Source of the DNA: Rotaria socialis
Taxonomy: Eukaryota; Rotifera; Eurotatoria; Philodinida; Philodinidae
NCBI GenBank assembly: GCA_905331475.1
Contig: CAJNYU010001127.1
Location: 620,001-684,000 of the forward strand
DNA: 64,000 nt
Reading direction: 5' to 3'
The position numbers and the translations under genes are program-made. The notes beneath the pieces were generated by a model. The model was not told the origin of the DNA and made no database searches. It saw nothing but the letters and a program-made list of their open reading frames with translations. Every line of letters starts with the position of its first letter. The first letter of the stretch is position 1. Below are positions 13,465 through 24,207 of this stretch, one piece after another.

Positions 13465-13728
13465 CTAGTTGTAAGACGGTCGATATCTTTTTGGGCATTT
13501 GTGGAATGCTTGAATAATTTTGTTTAGATCATTTGATGTAAAATCTAATAATACGAATTGAACAAAAAAACAACTAGTGAATTAGTGAAGATTATTTATT
13601 TATTATTTACATTGCTTGCATTCTACTTCAGTTAACGAAGCCGTCAGAGGTGAAAACAAAAAGCAAGAACAGTCATAGATAAATACACTACATAATAATA
13701 AAACAATAAGCCAAAGACGAGTCGACAT
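13465..13728 (-). CDS. Small secreted peptide, two exons
   Basis: The minus-strand ATG at 13728 opens a strong signal peptide (MSTRLWLIVLLLCSVFIYDC). Read straight through, the frame stops at 13603. A donor (T|GTAAAT, exon end 13611) and an acceptor (ATTATTAG, exon 2 from 13544) join in phase and extend the product to 65 aa, ending at 13465. The second exon adds a short basic tail with one more cysteine (AFHKCPKRYRPSYN). No homology is recognised. Secretion is inferred from the leader only. Confidence 0.5.
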
Positions 13729-15877
13729 TTTGGCTAACCAATAAATCTAAACAAAAAAAATGAAATTAAAATACGAAGCCTATACCTAAAAAACTCCAGT
13801 ATATAAGGAGTTTTGACCTTTACTGATATCTGCGACAATTTTGAAAGAAAGAAAATATATAAAATTTACTACAGAACGACAAGTGCTCAATTCGTACGTA
13901 CTTTGTTCTTTCTTTACGAAAAAACTAAGTATAACTCATGTCTAACTATGTCAACATTAAATTTTTTTCCATAAAATCTATTCATGCTACTATTGACATT
14001 GAATTCGAAGTAATAAATGAAAAGAATTATATACTTTTCATACACTATTAAGATGAAGGGGAGGAGGGGGCAAAGCTCACACCTATTTTTCCAACATAAC
14101 TAAAACTTATTTGCCAAAGAACTATTGCATAGACTTGAAATGTGTGTACAGACAGATTATTGGTCTGCTATAAAGCTACATATTATTACTCATTCTCTGT
14201 AAAAACAAAAGCACTAGATGATGATCGATAGCTATTGCTTGCTCACGAAAAATGAATCAGTGCTATGACTAAAATCAGCAAGTATGCATTTACTAACTTG
14301 AATAATTTCGTTGGAATGATTTATTAAAGGCGTCCTGGTGATATTGGTCTAATTCTTTTATATTGCAGGAAAATAGGAAATAATTTCTTTGAAAATAAAT
14401 CCAAATAAAAATACTTTAGTGTTAAAGGCGCACTTAAAGTTCGCTCAATATTCTTCAAAAAAAACCGAGTTAAACGTGGCATAGATCAGTCTAGTTCAAA
14501 AACTTGACGATGCATTTTGCAGGAAAATGCTGGTGATGTATAAAAATAAAATTCTTCAAACCTGCTCTTGCAGTGGAACCGATTTCTGTATGCTAATCTT
14601 AGATATATATATATATACATATGAATCAGCCTTAGTGAATGAGTACTTCAGAAGGAAGTCGTTTTTCATTTCCGATGAAAATCATTTGAATTGCATTTTT
14701 GATATTTACTGAGCGGAAGTACGTAAAACCAAGCCCGTTGATTTCTTTTCAATAGGTACCGAAATTAGTACGTTGGAAATTTTTTCAGGTGAAATATCAT
14801 ACGTCATGAAGCTCTGACAACGATTATTAGTCACTTGTATATTTTCTATAAGTCCTGCTGAGATAATTATTTTGACACGCTTATTGATTGGCTTCTGACA
14901 GGTAAGATTTGAAGCTATTTGTGTAGCCTTTCGAAAAACTTGGCATAGTTCGATCTATGAATTTTTTTGCATCGAAATCGGCTTAGTAGAATTTCGCTTA
15001 TGGACACTCTGATCCCCTTACATAAACTACTGATCGGTAGATCAGTTCAATGGAATTTACATGCATTACACAATATTTTGTTGATTATCTATTAGTTTTT
15101 ACTAACGTATATTATCGATGATTCATTTGAATGAGATATTGACCGAGATAATAAGAAAAAATAGATGAGTTAACCTATTCCCCATGGTTCAATGAGCGTT
15201 CAAACAAAAACATTGATATCGAGTCGATGAACTTTAAAAAAAATCATGTTTTAAATTTTATTAAAACCAGTCTAATGGTTAAAAACGATTGCATTCGCAC
15301 GTTACAATGAAAAACCGTAATTAAACTGTAAACGTACTTTATTTAACCTGATATGTTTCGTAACAAGTCCGAACGATATTTAAGATATATAAACGGAATT
15401 ATAATGCGGAACCCAGAAATATGAAAATTTTGCCAATACAATATGACCGAAGATAAAAAATATCTATTTGCTTGATAACTATCAGGTGTTATTTTTATTA
15501 GATGAATAATAAGTTTAGCAGAACTCATATTACTTACTCATAATCAAGGAGTCGAGAGTTCAAACTGATGTAATCATCATTCTCCTTATTAACAGTCAAA
15601 ATTCAACGCGAGATAAGTATTGTGTTGCCCAACAGTATAGAACTATGTGAAGTTTGCATTAAGAATACGCCAATAGTACTACAGGAATACATTTTTGAAT
15701 GTCAACCAAAAGAATATATCGAAATTTATTTGCTTTTGAATCAGAGAAAAATATTGTTTAAACAAGCTGTCTGGCACGATCCGATAATCAGTATCTTCCT
15801 GAAAAATGTTATATTTTTTTTCCAAATAATATATAAACAGAAGAATTAATTAGTCATTTTTATTTTCGGTCAATAAA
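13729..15877. other. Gene-poor AT-rich stretch
   Basis: No coding region is supported. Short frames at 14527-14712, 15343-15528 and 15622-15849 lack homology, splice support or signal peptides. Confidence 0.5.
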
Positions 15878-16009
15878 TTATTGCATTGATGATTGAAAAA
15901 TGTTACCGCATGCTGTTTTCAGAATATCTTCATTTTCCGATAAACCATGAATTTTCATTACAAACGTAGCAACCAGAAAAACAAACCAGCAACGCATCGG
16001 CATAATCAT
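15878..16009 (-). CDS. Small putative secreted peptide
   Basis: About 43 codons from ATG at 16009, with a hydrophobic leader (MRCWFVFLVATFVMKIHG) followed by an acidic segment (SENEDIL). A possible donor (TGCG|GTAACA) pairs with a good acceptor (TTTTTCAG at about 15820), which would shorten the C-terminus to about 37 aa. The last bases are therefore uncertain. No homologue is recognised. It lies between two other tiny leader-bearing frames on the same strand. Confidence 0.35.
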   Translation of the reverse strand: MIMPMRCWFVFLVATFVMKIHGLSENEDILKTACGNIFQSSMQ

Positions 16010-16811
16010 AATCGATTTGATACACTAAAAGCAACAGTAATTTTAGTTAGACTCATGAATAACATAAAAACCCAAAGAATTTCATTACCGGATATAAAAG
16101 TCTCCTGTTATTTATGCTAATACTATGATAAAGTGGCAATGTCCTATTTTTTTTATACTCTGAAATATACTTCACTAAGCATGAATTTATCTCGTGTCAC
16201 TATTTTCATAAAGAGTTTTTTTGGATGAAAAAAGGAAACAAGGTTTTTAGTTCACAGTTCTATTTTCATATCTTACTATGAAAGGATATAGTAAAGAGAT
16301 CGAAAATAGAAACTATATTTTTTTATTGGATGCTTGAATACATCAATGGAGTGTGTTTAAGTACATATTCCATTTAAGGATTTGAATTGTAGCAAACAAA
16401 ATACGATAAGAAGTCAATGCAACATTTTATGTATTTAAAAAACCTTGGATAGAACAGCGAAATAATCTTTATATTCACTGAGGACGTTCCGCTGATATTT
16501 TTCATTTATTTATTTAAGAAATGTTGAAACTTTCCGCTGGCAAATAGATCTCATACAGTACTGATAACGATGCTTTTATACACACAGAAAAAAATCGTTG
16601 TTGCCAAAAATATTTCAATTATTGTAATATTGTTCGTTAATACGTGAGAGATATTTATCTAAATGAAATTTTTCTTCTTTGCTTTTATGAGCCATTTTCT
16701 TGGGCAACAAAATAAAGCTAGCAAATGCTTATGAATATCATTCGATGCATAATCTAAATTAAATATAATAAAAAAAAAGAATGAGAAACGAATTCAGGTT
16801 TCAACTTACAA
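16010..16811. other. Spacer, no feature seen
   Basis: AT-rich spacer between two minus-strand small ORFs. No repeat or gene is supported. Confidence 0.5.
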
Positions 16812-16916
16812 TCATATGGATTCATGCCCAGTTAGCGTTCCTACATATTGATCGTTATTCGCAGAAATTACAAGTAGACATAGAAATAGAATAAAATAGA
16901 GTCTTTGTGATATCAT
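16812..16916 (-). CDS. Very small putative secreted peptide
   Basis: A 34-codon frame: a typical signal peptide (MISQRLYFILFLCLLVISA) followed by a short hydrophilic remainder without cysteines. A strong donor-like GTAAGT lies just past the stop. An alternative, longer spliced product cannot be excluded, but none could be joined in frame. Function unknown. Confidence 0.35.
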   Translation of the reverse strand: MISQRLYFILFLCLLVISANNDQYVGTLTGHESI

Positions 16917-18298
16917 GATGACAATTGTTTCATGTAGGAATTTATCCATAAAATAAATTTTAATACACCTTTAGTTCAGTTGATAATCAGCAGGTGGGTG
17001 TAATAGATGCACAATTAGTAGAAAAATAGATTCGTAATAAAAATAGACAATTGTCAGGACTGGAGTAGAACCGATAACATTATTTGCAGTCATGGTGATC
17101 TATTTAAACACGCGCGAACTCATGAAGTAGTTGAAACAATCTAGACTAAGTCAAACAAAAACTTCGTATTGCTTAAATAAATTATGATTTTGTTTTCGAG
17201 AAGTTGAAATGCCTTATGTTAATTTTTGTGTTAAAATCTGCGAAAACTAAGAAAATACCGTTTTAAAAATATCTTTAATTGGAAAAGAATTTGACAATAT
17301 AAGAGTACGCCGTAAGTTGACAGGTAGTATACAAGCGGAAAGGCAGGACAATACGTAGTCAAACTGAAGATCCTAGATTGAGAATATGACAGTCGATAAC
17401 TGATAAAGAAAAAATCTCAATTATTTTTACTAGGTGGTTCTATTTGTAAAAGAAAAGATGTAGAGTAAATAACAAGAATGACTTTTTGTTGCGCAAATCT
17501 TTGCCTAACTTGCACACGTGTATATCCTCTGTCGTTATAATAGAGCCATGAAACACGAGAATAGAGTCAGTATTTAAGATAGCAATAAAATTATACTTTT
17601 CTAGCAGATCACTAAATGTATAATAGTATATGATAGACTTCATCTTTAAAATTGTTTATTTTTTTTGTTAGAAAATACGAAATATTCGGTAGTGTCATAT
17701 GTGAAAAGAATTTAATTAGAAATATTTCTAAAGATCGAAATGACTTCACAAGAAAACAGCAACATCGACAGTTCAGGTCCAGAATGTTTTCACATTGGTG
17801 TAGCTTCTTGATGATCCTGGCTACCATGTATAATTAATTATTGACAGTTGATCTTGATAATGAAAATATTAATATGATATGAGAACAGGTATTGTAGTGT
17901 GCAAGTGACTAAACAATAAAAAGTTTCAGTAGGAAAAATCGTTGTTGAAATTGCTGCAGGGTTAAAATGTACATTTTTTCATCGAGTCACTCTAGTTAAT
18001 CACAAAGAACAATTTATATTGTCTAATCGAAAAAAGATTTATTCATCTCTCTTTCATTTAATTATTCAGATATGGAATAAATAATTCGCATAATATCACC
18101 CGACGCGTCGGTTATACAAAGTCAATCATGCTGAGTCAAGAATTTGACTTCTTACTTGAAATGAATCAAAAAAACGATAGCATTTGTCGTTGCATCGAAT
18201 TTTTGTTACACGATTCTCAATCATTATGAAGTAATAGCCATTTTGTGAAACACGATCTGAAACGAGTGTTGAAGTACATCGCGTAGAAATTTAGACCC

Positions 18299-18308
18299 NN
18301 NNNNNNNN
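18299..18308. other. Assembly gap (10 N) with adjacent poly-C
   Basis: Ten N characters, followed about 25 bp later by a run of about 15 C. This looks like an unresolved gap with low-quality flanks, so the local sequence should not be trusted. Confidence 0.9.
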
Positions 18309-18357
18309 ATTTACACCCGGCATAAATATATACCCCCCCCCCCCCCCCACAGACCGG

Positions 18358-18409
18358 GACAGAGAAATTAATTAATTAGCTAATTGGTTAATTCATTAAT
18401 TTCTCTGTC
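18358..18409. repeat. Near-perfect inverted repeat (hairpin)
   Basis: GACAGAGAAATTAAT and its exact complement ATTAATTTCTCTGTC face each other across a centre that is itself near-palindromic (AATTAGCTAATT). It sits directly beside the assembly gap and poly-C run. Confidence 0.75.
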
Positions 18410-19156
18410 ACAATCTGTAATGATTTCTACTGACTCCGTAGATCAAAATACATACCGTGACCGAAACGCTGCATATATGATTACAGACAATGGCAGAAAA
18501 GCTACAAAGACTCACAGACAGTGGTAGACAGGTTCCAGCAAATGAGTTTCATCGTGTTTCACATTTTAATCTCACAGGGATTGCGCTAACAGCTTTTTAT
18601 GTTGCTTATAAAAAAGTCGACTTAACATTACATTCTAATATAATATCCCAAGCAAAATGAATTCAGAATATTTTTATTATACATTTAGAGAGAATATATT
18701 TATATTCTTGTTTGAAGATACACAAGACAGCTCCGAACAGAATGGGAGGAAAATGGTCCCACGGGATTTACATATCGCCCCACCCCATTCGGCACCCTTA
18801 TACATGGTACTTTTAATGATTCACGATTCATCAACTAAAGTCAGCTGATTGTTCAATTTTTCTTATCAATTATAATGCCAAGATGAGATTAATACCTTCA
18901 AAATATTTTTTATCGTTTAATCTTATTATTCTTTTATTCTAAACAATATATCACTTGCAAGATCACTCACAGCAAAATTCACTATTACTTATCGGCAAAA
19001 TTTTTAATAAAAGTAGTGTTGTGAAACGGTTTCAAGCATAACGAGTGGGCTCTTTATTTCAAAAAAATTATCGGCTATTATTCCAGTCACAGTAGATTTA
19101 ATTGAGTATTAAAAATCAGCGAAACACAAACTCAATCAATCGTCATTTATTGGGTT

Positions 19157-19369
19157 TCATGTGCACCAAGCACCACTCCAATTTACTCGACATCGCGGAT
19201 TGCAACATGGTGGATCGTTGCCACATACAGCACCAGCTGGACCACAATTTTCTTTGTCGACAGTTTCATGTTCTAGTGCAGCGAGAATTGCACCGGCTTT
19301 TGTTACATGAATGAACAATAATGATGCCAGAATTGCACAGATAAATAATGTTCGATACAATGAATGCAT
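19157..19369 (-). CDS. Secreted cystine-knot-like (knottin-type) peptide
   Basis: A single-exon 70-aa frame on the minus strand. Residues 1-25 form a clear signal peptide (MHSLYRTLFICAILASLLFI). A short acidic pro-like segment (residues about 26-41) follows, then a compact C-terminal core with six cysteines spaced C-x6-C-x5-CC-x3-C-x8-C. That C-C-CC-C-C order is the inhibitor cystine knot pattern found in many secreted peptides: protease inhibitors, antimicrobial or signalling peptides, and venom peptides. Nothing in the sequence tells which, and no toxin role is claimed. The stop follows directly after the last Cys-Thr. Confidence 0.65.
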   Translation of the reverse strand: MHSLYRTLFICAILASLLFIHVTKAGAILAALEHETVDKENCGPAGAVCGNDPPCCNPRCRVNWSGAWCT

Positions 19370-19785
19370 AGCTAATATTGACAGAAAATAGAATCAAATA
19401 AATGTTTGTATGAATACGATCAACTGAGATACTATGCATCTTATCTCGTGTTATTCTACTTTACCTGCTTTTTATTTTCACCACTATGACGTTAGCAAAA
19501 TACAGATATGCTTACAGTGGCAAAAGACGCACACTCCACAGCATGAGTATGATGATTTTGTTTTTATCAATCATGACGCTAGTAAATATCAGATGTACTT
19601 GTAGAAACTTAAAAAACGAACCTAATAAGCGTCAAACCAAATATTGTCGAAATCTCGTATAGACTCTAAAGAGCCTGAAGAATAATTAAAAACAAAGAGA
19701 ATATTCGGATGTGTACTGTGGCAACGACAATTTGCAGTGCCAATAGACTTTGGAAAAGACTGCAGAAAATTTTATTTTCTTTTGC
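19370..19785. other. Spacer with diverged direct repeat
   Basis: Two related stretches of about 35 bp, around 19485 and 19575 (both containing ATGACG.TAG.AAA), form a diverged direct repeat. A small plus-strand ORF is listed separately. Confidence 0.4.
19543..19662 (+). CDS. Possible small leader-bearing peptide ORF
   Basis: A 39-codon frame with a hydrophobic start (MSMMILFLSIMTLVNIRC), three cysteines and a basic tail. It lies opposite in strand to the other small peptides and overlaps the diverged direct repeat. It is probably chance, but is recorded because of the neighbouring small secreted genes. Confidence 0.15.
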   Translation: MSMMILFLSIMTLVNIRCTCRNLKNEPNKRQTKYCRNLV

Positions 19786-20389
19786 TAATTATATATATAT
19801 GTAATTAAATATTCGCCATAAGCTTGTTCATAATGGTAAGTGAGAAAGATATGATTTTCATCTGTAATAGAATCGAACCCAACAGGTGCAGTATTCATCA
19901 ATAAAATTTGTAGAAACATATTTATGACTATAAGCTGCGTTTGATGAAAAATAGATACCTTTGCCGTAAACATTACCCCATGAAGAAATGCGTTAGAAGA
20001 AGACAGCAAAGCAATCAAAGTCGATATTTACCATTCTTTCCAGTAAAACCTCTATCAAAACAATTCTTGATGATAGCATCGTCAGCTTTCTGAGCACAAC
20101 CATAATACAAACGTCTTTCCGTATTCTGTTTCAGCCTTGTAGTGAAATCTTGAAAATGTGCTCTATGCTGCACGCACCACCGTTCATTTTGGATACGTTC
20201 AATTCTGCTCAATTTCTTGCCGTTACTTTTGATTGACGATTGGAAATTTGCAGAGGTTGGTTGATATTCCTCCGTAGTTTTCTGAACCAGAAATTGTATT
20301 TTATTCTCTGACGAACGAACCCAAGTTGTAGGCAGCCAATGAACAACAGCTGTTTCCGAACCTAAAGAAAGACGTTCTAATCTGAACAT
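19785..20389 (-). pseudogene. Decayed PARP catalytic domain (ADP-ribosyltransferase)
   Basis: On the minus strand, 20389-20030 encodes a PARP catalytic start (IERIQNERW, then LYYGCAQKADDAII and FTGKNG). The continuation is recognisable in another frame (NVYGKGIYFSSNAAYSH), and the domain end (PVGFDSITDENHIF, QAYGEYLITY) in a third. The junction has a donor-like GGTAAAT but no AG acceptor (TTCATGGG just before the next block). Between AYSHKY and PVGFDS about 20 family residues are missing, together with a frame change. The usual H-Y-E logic is only partly kept: Tyr replaces His in the first motif (LYYG for LFHG). An intact PARP cannot be read here. Related genes transfer ADP-ribose from NAD+ to proteins. 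Confidence 0.7.
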
Positions 20390-20606
20390 AGCTCTTTATG
20401 TGTCCAACATTTAGAGTGAATATTGTCGTATCTTCGAAAAAAAGATTTGTTTAATTATGAAAGTTTCTCTAATTGCATGTGATACTTATTTGAGTGGGGA
20501 AATATTGAAAACGTGAATTAGTATGATCGAAGCGAAATTGATAGTCTACATGATTTCTCTGTAGGAATTTATTTACGAAATGCGTCATAAATATCTTAAT
20601 TCGTAG

Positions 20607-21851
20607 GTAGAACAAAATATTCAAACATCTTGGATACTTTATCGTGGTCAACCTCGTATGCCAAAATATGAATTAGAGAATTTGAAATCTAATATCGGGT
20701 TTTTAGTTTCGACTAATGGATTTCTATCGTCTTCAACCTCTCCTGATGTTGCTAAACTGTTTTTTTGCTGGTTGTAAAGACACTGACGACTATAAGGTCG
20801 TTATCTTTGAAATAACTGTCGATGGACCAAGTCTTAAAAATACCGTGTTTGTCGATATTGACAAATACTTAGGGATAAATTGCGACAGTGAGATACTATT
20901 TAATATTGGTTCGATTTTAAAAATTGAAGATGTCAATCACAATTCTGATATCGGTGCGTGGGTAATCAAAATGAAAGCGACCGATGAAGGTATATATGAA
21001 ATTCAAGAAACAATTGATGCAAAAAAAAGAGAATTTTGCACAACTAATATTTATTTGATGTTTGGTCGTTTGTTACTCGAAATGAATGAATATACTAAAG
21101 CGCAGTCATATTTTCATATGATGTTACAAGTCTTACCCAAATCACATGAAGATCGAGCTTCAGTCTACGATCGTATCGGGGATCCAAATATGAGAACAAC
21201 GAACTGCGGAGCGGCGTTTGTCAATTTTAATTTGGCATATGCAACAAAAAAGAAAAAACTGACTTAAAAACATCCTTGTATTGGTGTAACACGGAACAAT
21301 ATTGGGAATTATTATTGAGCCATTGGAAATTATACTCAAACACTTGAATATTATACAAAAATTTTACATTGCAGAAACGATCAATCTAGTATGGCTAGAA
21401 TTCAGATTAATATCGGCGCCATCTATAGGATGAGTAATGATTGTGAAAAAGGCTTGAATTACTGATCATCGACTTCGCCTCCATTGTATAAAATCTTTAA
21501 CTGATTTGTATGTGAAAGGAAATATGAAAGAATGTGCTATACAATTCTGTCTGCATCAATTATCTGCCTGAAATGCATGTCAATATTGCACATCTATCTA
21601 TGAAAATCAGCGAGCTATTTGAAGATAGTAACGATCAAAAGAAAGATTTATTGCTAAAAGCATTACGTATTCTGGAGACAAGTGTTCATCTTGAATATGT
21701 TGCAACAGCTAATTGTTTAATGATGATCGCTGAATACTACCAAAAGCAAAATTTCGATGAGAGAGCTTCAAATTATTATATACGAGCTCTTGAAAAACGA
21801 AAAAAATCTACCCAAAAGATCATTTCATCATACTCAAAACACAATCTCTAA
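20607..21851 (+). pseudogene. Broken ART (arginine ADP-ribosyltransferase)-TPR gene
   Basis: The plus-strand frame from about 20607 reads an ART catalytic start (ILYRGQPRMPKYELE, then STNGFLSSSTSPDVAKLF). At a run of seven T near 20760 the frame shifts by one and continues (VVIFEITVDGPSLKN, then SEILFNIGS, where the usual E-x-E-V-L-F glutamate motif is changed). TPR-like helical repeats follow (YTKAQSYFHMMLQVLP, NNIGNYY, TQTLEYYTKIL). After 21267 that TPR frame is interrupted by at least three in-frame stops (TAA, TGA, TGA), and a last TPR-like block reads at 21534-21851. Intact relatives, as I know them from bdelloid rotifers, fuse an ART domain to TPRs. This copy looks dead, although the first shift alone could be a homopolymer error. 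Confidence 0.75.
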
Positions 21852-22015
21852 TTGGCACTAATGGAAATCAAACATAATGAACGTTATATATTTTTTCTGT
21901 ATGGCAAATCTGAGCAACAAATTGGTATGCATTGAAAAAAATCGGGCAAAAACAAAGTCTGCTCTAAGTGTGCTATCAGCAAACTTCAAGTTTGTTTTCA
22001 AAAACAAAAAATTAG

Positions 22016-22678
22016 CTACATATTTGACTCGATAATAGGTATTAACGATTGCAATTCTACACATTTCATGCAAATAAAGTCTCCATGAGTATGATTTGAA
22101 CTTTTGCAATGGATATTTTCTTCACTTATCTGTTCAATAGTGTGCCAATCGCATGCACTTGGCAGTTCTCGAAAGAAATTAGTTACATTAAATTTGTCAC
22201 TGTTTTGGCGGATATATGCTAATACATCTGTTGAACTAATTGCTTTGAACTGATAAATATTTGTATTGATTTCAGTTTTGTAAGGACTCCATTTTTGAAT
22301 GTCTTGTTCGTATTCATACGCACAAGGGATTTTGAATTCTATACTTACCTTAAAAATTCTATGTCCTCCTAAGTCTAACGGTAAACCATCGTAATCTGAC
22401 GGCTTAATGGCATGCCAATAATGCTCACCAAGACTGCAAATTTCATTAGTCAGTTCAAGTGCTTCGAGTGAATAAGTTCTGAGAGTAGTTTGTACTGTTT
22501 GCTCGCTAGGCTCATATAATTCATCATAATCATCATAGTATTCTGGTGAAATACGAAAACCGAAAAGTTCAACGAATATATGAGCATGATGAAGAGATGA
22601 CGATTTGACAAAAGCATGCTTGATCTTGTATCCTACTCCATCTTCATTTTCATTCGCGTGAGCTAATTGAAAGAACAT
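22016..22678 (-). CDS. Unrecognised intact 220-aa protein
   Basis: A single uninterrupted frame on the minus strand, unusually long for this AT-rich region. No signal peptide or membrane segment is seen. It is acidic and Tyr-rich in the first third (PEYYDDYDELYEPSE), with EHYWHAIKPSDYDGLPLDLG in the middle. Near the C-terminus a His/Cys group (CKSSNHTHGDFICMKCVEL) could bind a metal. A GGTAAG-like donor inside suggests nothing usable. No family is recognised. It may be lineage-specific, or a fragment of a larger gene beside the two decayed ADP-ribosyltransferases. Confidence 0.5.
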   Translation of the reverse strand: MFFQLAHANENEDGVGYKIKHAFVKSSSLHHAHIFVELFGFRISPEYYDDYDELYEPSEQTVQTTLRTYSLEALELTNEICSLGEHYWHAIKPSDYDGLPLDLGGHRIFKVSIEFKIPCAYEYEQDIQKWSPYKTEINTNIYQFKAISSTDVLAYIRQNSDKFNVTNFFRELPSACDWHTIEQISEENIHCKSSNHTHGDFICMKCVELQSLIPIIESNM

Positions 22679-24207
22679 GATGAATCTGTACTAAAAAATT
22701 AATTATTTCGAGCAAACTTATATAGATACTAGTATGTTAGAGTATTTCACCATCGATTTACACTGTGGCGTAATTACATAGGACAAATATAAAGAGCACA
22801 TGAAAAAATGAATATTGACATAAGTGTAGGTTTACTTCTCGTTGATATTATATGATACACAACACTTATGTTTATCTTTCAAAATAAAAACTTTTAATTG
22901 AACAACAACTGAGAACGACGCTAGATGAAATTTTATCCATATAATAAGAGTAGTCAGTTAAACTGATTAATTTTTAGTAAAAACAAACGATTATTGAATC
23001 CATCAAGATATATTAGCCGAGTGCAGGATGAAAGCGAGCAGCTCACAGTTAATCATGGCAAGACAGGTTGATTTTATTCATTTTCTCTCGAATAGTCACC
23101 GAAAAGATAATGCTTATTATTCAATAAGATGGTGAAAGAATTTATTAATACAATAAGTCTTCCATGTAATACAAAGAGAAAAAAATAATGATATTTGTTT
23201 TATTTTTATTTTTGTCTACTTGCTTCCATTACTCGTTTTAGTACTCGTCATATCTTAGGAAATCGGACTTCTCGAGGGTACCGGTGTGGGTGTTACCGTC
23301 AATGCTCATCTACAAACCACACCCATAATTTTATGAATCGTATGGCCGTCGCATATCCTGTTTCATAGTAATTTCCTAGTGAATACGAGGCTTGTCGAGC
23401 ACTACTAAAATGTATCCATATCTATTATTAACTGAATGTTTGAAGCTTCATATAGCCATGGTGTAACTTTCAATTCACTGTAAAAAAACATAAGAGCACA
23501 ATAATGAACCCTTGAGAGCTTCTTATTCTACTCCTATTTTTTTACAGTATACACCAATACTGAGGCCCATGATGTGCGCGACTGCTCGTAAACCGTATAA
23601 GATCGCATTGTTTAGAGCAAAATACACAGAAGCACGTCTATTGCACTAAAATAGCTTGCTTGTCATTACTTATAAAAATCGCTGCCTCAATGGTGTGCTC
23701 TACAGTAATTTCTCATGAAAATTATTTTCAGTTCTATATTCTTCTTTCTTTCGATTTACGTTTCATCTTTCTTCACGTTGGATTAATTATATTTTTAAAA
23801 CATTGTGTTTTTTTTGAAAACCAATCAATAATATCGAGCTTCTCTTTCTTGATTAACATGCATGAAAAGTATCCTATATAATTAGTTATTTCAGCATTCG
23901 AAACAATCGAAGAAAGGAGCAACTCTCAAATAAAAAAGCGCTCCGGGAAGCCATTAGCTACCCGTGTTAGTAAGCAACAATTATTCGTAAGTGCTATGGT
24001 CATGCATATATTAGCATGTCAAAACGCGATCTTATTTGTAGAAATCCAATTCTTCATCTGACGTTTATCCCTAAATCATTGGCATTACTGGGGGAGAAAA
24101 GGTATTTTTCGGTCTGAAGTAAGCTGCAAAATCTACATGGGTACAGTAACTGGAAACCTTTTGAAATAGTACTCTATATTGGGGTCTCGAAACTGAAACC
24201 AAGTTAC
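22679..24207. other. Intergenic, no gene recognised
   Basis: AT-rich sequence before the foldback element. The frame at 23660-23881 is hydrophobic low-complexity and not supported. Confidence 0.5.

Larger units (their letters stand above)
16917..19156. other. Gene-poor stretch with an assembly gap
   Basis: It contains the N-gap at 18299-18308, a C homopolymer at about 18334-18348 and an inverted repeat at 18358-18409. No gene is recognised. The minus-strand Cys-rich frame at 17612-17827 and the plus-strand frame at 18657-18848 have no support. Confidence 0.5.

Noticed and set aside
15541-15580. tRNA-like GAGTTCAAAC sequence
   Set aside because: No matching acceptor stem, D arm or anticodon arm could be found around it.
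17612-17827. Cys-rich minus-strand frame (CRCCCF)
   Set aside because: No signal peptide, no known spacing, and no splice partners.
19102-19314. Plus-strand 70-aa frame opposite the cystine-knot-like peptide
   Set aside because: It is the antisense shadow of a frame with a signal peptide and an ordered cysteine pattern.
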